From contig JAILWY010000009.1 of the NCBI GenBank assembly GCA_022113835.1, positions 14,546,001 through 14,610,000 on the forward strand: a stretch of DNA of 64,000 nucleotides, in the 5' to 3' direction. Below are positions 60,301 to 64,000 of the stretch, piece by piece. The translations under genes and the position numbers were made by a program. This DNA is from Atopsyche davidsoni. Its lineage: Eukaryota; Arthropoda; Insecta; Trichoptera; Hydrobiosidae. How positions within the stretch are numbered: the first letter of the stretch is position 1; each line of letters begins with the position of its first letter. Below the pieces are notes generated by a model that saw only the letters and a list, made by a program, of their open reading frames with translations, was not told the DNA's origin and made no database searches.

Positions 60301-60749
60301 CTCTTACAGCTGAACTCGTAAAGCTTGGCGCCCAGCACTTTTCAGACTCCAACAGCGTAGGAGGCATGAAATGTCCTCGTATGACAATATAACAAATAAC
60401 AAACATATATCTATTCAAAGCAATAAAAATATATTTTGATTTTTTAAAATTAATATTTTATATCCAATACTAGTCCAAGTTAAATTTATCGCTTTTCTAT
60501 CAAGGGACGAGCTGAATCAAAATAATCTGAAAGAAGATTTCATATACGTATTTATGTATTTCAAAGTCTGGTTTTATATGAGGCATATTACTGCGAGCTT
60601 TTATCAATGGCGGAAAACCTTAACTGAAAGAAATTTTAACGAGAATCTAACATAGAATCAGACAACTTGAATGCAACACGAATAAAAATATCAGCGAGAT
60701 TTGAATCATACAAAATGATATCAGGTCGTGTGTAAGGTGCAATCTTAAT

Positions 60750-61130
60750 TTTTACAGGTTTATTTAGATGGCTCACCTGAAAGCGCCTGAGAACTTGTAT
60801 ATCACCGTGGTTGCACTGTTTGATTTGTTTCACCCGCGGAAGGTCCAGCAACAAGGCTTCGGGCGCAGGACCACTGCCTTGTTTGGCACGCGCCAGATTT
60901 TTTCTCCTACCCGCCGGGGCGTGGGCGACTCTCCTGCTCTCCTGCTCTCCTGCTCTCCTGCTCTCTCCAGCTCTCCAGCTCCCCGACCCGCCCCCGGCTC
61001 CAGCGTGGGCTCCGCAGTCCGAGTGTTGCTCTATCCTTTATCCCCGAGCAGCTATAAACTACCGACTCTTGTACGGAGTGACGCCCGAAGTAGAGATCAC
61101 TGCGCGAAGTAACACCACACGGCACCAAAT
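60750..61130. promoter_or_regulatory. Downstream GC island
   Basis: GC-rich block with CCCGCCGGGGCGTGGGCG and CCGACCCGCCCCCGGCTCC on either side of a CT-rich repeat. Overlapping frames of 112-114 codons on the + strand and 73 on the minus, with no recognisable domain. Confidence 0.3.
60929..60980. repeat. CTCTCCTG octamer tandem repeat
   Basis: Four exact CTCTCCTG units at 60929-60960, then a degenerate CTCTCCAG continuation to about 60980. Confidence 0.85.
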
Positions 61131-61259
61131 AATGTCTATTTCAATATAACAAAGCTCGATCACCTTTTCTTTGAAACGATCTCGTAAGCGTAATTTCAAT
61201 TTGAACCAATTTACATGTCAACTTCAAAAATGTATTTCGGGGGTTGTATTGTATTTTTC

Positions 61260-61440
61260 GTGCACGGGTGCACTTCGCGCAGGCTTCTCTGCCGACTTCA
61301 GGGTAGAGATGAGCAATGGGCGCCTAGAGGAGCGTGGGGCGAAAATGACCGCTTGTTTATCGCGTCCCGCGAGGGCATGCATCGCACTGCAGCAAATCGC
61401 ATTCCGCGCAGAACAAAAAATAATAAATAGTCGAGAAGCA
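61260..61440. promoter_or_regulatory. Downstream GC-richer patch
   Basis: GGCGCCTAGAGGAGCGTGGG and TCGCGTCCCGCGAGGGCATG. Open on both strands for 71-141 codons; not recognised as a protein. Confidence 0.25.
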
Positions 61441-63482
61441 ATTACAAATGTAAACATACTAAAAAATCACTTTAACATTAACTATGGAAGATATTACTTC
61501 TTGAGCTTTTCGCAGATACAACGAGAGCTCGAAGGGGTGCAAATTCTTTTGAATTATTGTACTTACCACGTGCAATATTATTGTTTACGTATTTAAGCGG
61601 ACTTTCTCTGTCGTTTTCGCCACACTTGCCCGGCAATGCTCGATGCATGCAACTGAGCGGTATATTAAAAATACTCGTTCACCGACATCGTGAATAACCA
61701 ATGGGGTTGAGATTTTGGGCTCAAAGCTCAAATTTTTATTTGTCTCTATCCGTGTATTTTTTGGCGCGGCATCAATAATAAGAGCATAATTTGTTCACTC
61801 AAATATAAATGTATGTATTGAGAATTAAAATAGAATACAGGCTTATTGAAAACACAAAATTATTTTTTTAAAAATCATTAGCGTGATTTATGTAGTCTTA
61901 AAATATTTAAATGTATCAGTGCTATTTCAGTCAACATTTGAAAAAAATTCAATCAAAAGAATGGTGGTTAAGGAAAATATAAAAAAAACAATATTTATAT
62001 ATTTATTTTGAATTGCAAGTTTTTTTGAATATATTTATATTTATTATTAAATTTTTTTTATCGATTGATTAATTTATAATTCAATATAATTTTGGAGAAG
62101 TAATAGGAATTTTTTCGTTTTAAATTAAATATTCTTAGAGCGAAAAGAGTAATTTAGAAAAAAATAAATTAAATGAGTAAATTTTTAGAGCTTTAAAAAA
62201 TATATTCCTGTGGTCCATTGATGGTTGGTTTACCCTAGCTCGGTAGGCGTGATGCCTCGTATGAGAGTTTTGTCGTGCGGATTATAGTTTAATTTGCTCA
62301 AAGCTTTGAATATTATTTTAGATTTATTTGTACGCTGCTCGTGATAGGGAATTGTCGATGAACTAAGAATTCCTTCACACCAAAAATTCATCACATTCCA
62401 CGTTTATTGCCACAATATACATTATAACCCTACTTAGACATAATCTTAACTGTATCTATATTATTCAAATCTAAAGATTGTATCCCTACCCCTACCCGTA
62501 AGCTTAAATTATACCATAGATTTAATATAACAGGATACTATGTGTAGTAATTATAAATTGTTATAATTTTGTAAGTAGTAATTTCATTAATGTGTAAGCG
62601 AAGTTCTTGTACTTGTAATTCCTACGTATGTAAATTTTTCTCAATGTCAAATAAAGTTAAATAATAAAAAAATAAATGTATTATTTATCTCTGGGATTCC
62701 CATCCTCAATCCATTATTATCGACCACAAATATATTTTATAAAATCCAGTGACGTGCAAAGGCTCTTGCTCCACAGTGGTATCAATATTCAATTAATCAA
62801 ATAAGAATATATCTTGGTTATTTGTATGTGAATATTTTTTAAAGTGACATGAAAATTCAATTTTTTTAAGTCACATATTTTACCTTTTTACAATACATGT
62901 TAAATTAGAAATGCAGTTTATTATTTTACTCGGAAATGAGCATTAAAATATTTTTGTAAATACCGATATAACATGACGTATAATATGATCATACAAAAAT
63001 GACGTTAAACTAAGGTAGGTATAAAAAATATTTCCTTGTTTTTTTCACATATTATATTATTATTAATTACAAACTCTCTTATTATAAAATAGAAAAATAA
63101 ATTTAAAAAATAGGTCCGCTACTGGTCTCGAACGATGATCTTATACACCTGATATATATGAAATATTTATATAAATATATAAAACCGTAAGGTGATTCAT
63201 TTTTGGATGAGTATTTTTTTATTTTTAAATATTGAAGAACTTACCTACTAGAGGCAAAATAGTGAATGCATTATTGTTGCAAAAAAGGGTTGCAACAAAA
63301 CACGCAATAATTACAAAATTCCTCAGTGCGTTTCTGTCGCCTGGGCGGTGAGTGCGTTTTTCTATATACATTGTTTAAAATTTACTCGTGAATCTCAAAC
63401 ATTAACAGATCATTTGTGTTTAAGGAACCTTTTTCGCTTTGCATTTAGCGATTATGTATTGATTATTGGCATACTAGTGAGC

Positions 63483-63574
63483 AGTGCGGTTAAACAACAT
63501 TAATTTGGCTTACGACGCGTGACAGCCAAATCAGTGGACATTGTGGTGTGCTTGCAGTAGGCTTTAATAATAAG
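63483..63574 (+). other. Possible untranslated first exon of a downstream gene
   Basis: A CAGT initiator-like start (63482-63485) and a perfect AAG|GTGAGT donor at 63575 delimit 92 nt without a long frame. A second GTGAGT donor lies at 63348. The reading rests on splice and initiator motifs only. Confidence 0.2.
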
Positions 63575-64000
63575 GTGAGTCTTTCACGATTTTGTTTCAG
63601 CGTTTATTTTTATAATACTATTATTTTTATCTGACTTATTCTTCATATAATCAAATTCAATTGCAAGTGTTAGTTATATTTAAAGTTTTAAAAATATATA
63701 TATTTGGTTACTTGATCGATAGTCTTACTTTGTTTTCTTACTAAGAAGTATTCAGCGACTTGTCATATATTTATATCGTAATATACAAATTACATCGTCA
63801 ATGAAACTTGATAGTCTCGTATGTACAGAATTCAGTGTTGCATTTTTATTTGTCGCTGTCAAAGTTTTATATTTTCAAAAATAATAGGAAGTGATCACTA
63901 AAAAAAAAAAATCATGTGACTAATTTTATCTCAGGGATAGAACGATCTCTTGACTTGATGATGCCTTTGATTATTACTGTGCTTAATATTGATTAAATAT

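Larger units (their letters stand above)
55621..64000. other. Downstream noncoding region
   Basis: AT-rich DNA with no recognised gene. It contains small GC-richer patches at 56930-57020 and 58750-58860, a tandem duplication at 57308-57357, a GC-rich block at 60750-61440, and splice-donor-like sites at 63347 and 63575. Confidence 0.6.

Noticed and set aside
62340..62690. Possible retroposed 3' end (AATAAA at 62650 followed by TAA/A-rich repeats)
   Set aside because: No target-site duplication, reverse transcriptase or tRNA-like head could be seen; AT-rich DNA yields such tails by chance.
1..64000. tRNA, rRNA, CRISPR or intact transposon
   Set aside because: No cloverleaf with conserved A and B boxes, rRNA-like sequence, spaced repeat array, or transposase/reverse transcriptase frame was recognised by eye; a covariance-model and repeat-library search would be needed to exclude degenerate copies.

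Overview
The window is AT-rich eukaryotic DNA with GT-AG introns, and its only clear gene is a large multi-exon kinesin on the + strand. The protein resembles the insect kinesin-3 Khc-73 (vertebrate KIF13A/KIF13B). An AT-rich background, compact GC-richer exons, short 3' introns and a very long 5' noncoding region suggest an insect, plausibly a lepidopteran. That placement is an inference from composition and protein similarity, not from a diagnostic marker.

Layout. Positions 1-35965 contain no exon I can recognise. This stretch is AT-rich DNA broken about once per kilobase by CpG-rich islands of 150-450 bp, many with TAAT-type homeodomain cores or CACGTG boxes. It is best read as the long 5' intron and/or upstream regulatory region of the kinesin gene. 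Positions 35966-54964 hold 33 inferred coding exons, all joining in a consistent reading phase. The first exon opens in the middle of the ATP-binding P-loop, so about the first 100 residues of the motor lie outside the window or in exons I could not find. One 4.8-kb intron (36241-41029) carries more GC islands; the other introns are mostly 70-150 bp, apart from a cluster of larger ones (47477-52160) around two microexons. Positions 54965 to about 55620 are the minimal 3' UTR. From there to 64000 the sequence is AT-rich noncoding DNA with a GC-rich block at 60750-61440 and a possible untranslated first exon of another gene near 63483-63574.

The gene. In order, the encoded protein has a kinesin motor (P-loop, switch I SSRSH, switch II DLAGSE, neck linker), an FHA domain, the kinesin-3 KIF1B-type stalk, a long conserved KIF13-type central region, a Ser/Asn/Asp-rich tail with a 7-residue tandem repeat, and a C-terminal CAP-Gly domain. 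The visible part is 1942 residues. CAP-Gly together with FHA is what separates KIF13B/Khc-73 from other kinesin-3 members. From family knowledge this is a plus-end-directed microtubule motor that works with Discs-large-type scaffolds in cell polarity, spindle orientation and endosomal or neuronal transport.

No rRNA, tRNA, CRISPR array, intact transposon or viral gene was recognised. The most notable noncoding signals are the quasi-regular GC-island array, a 37-bp perfect inverted repeat, a homeodomain-site cluster, and two in-frame microexons in the kinesin tail.
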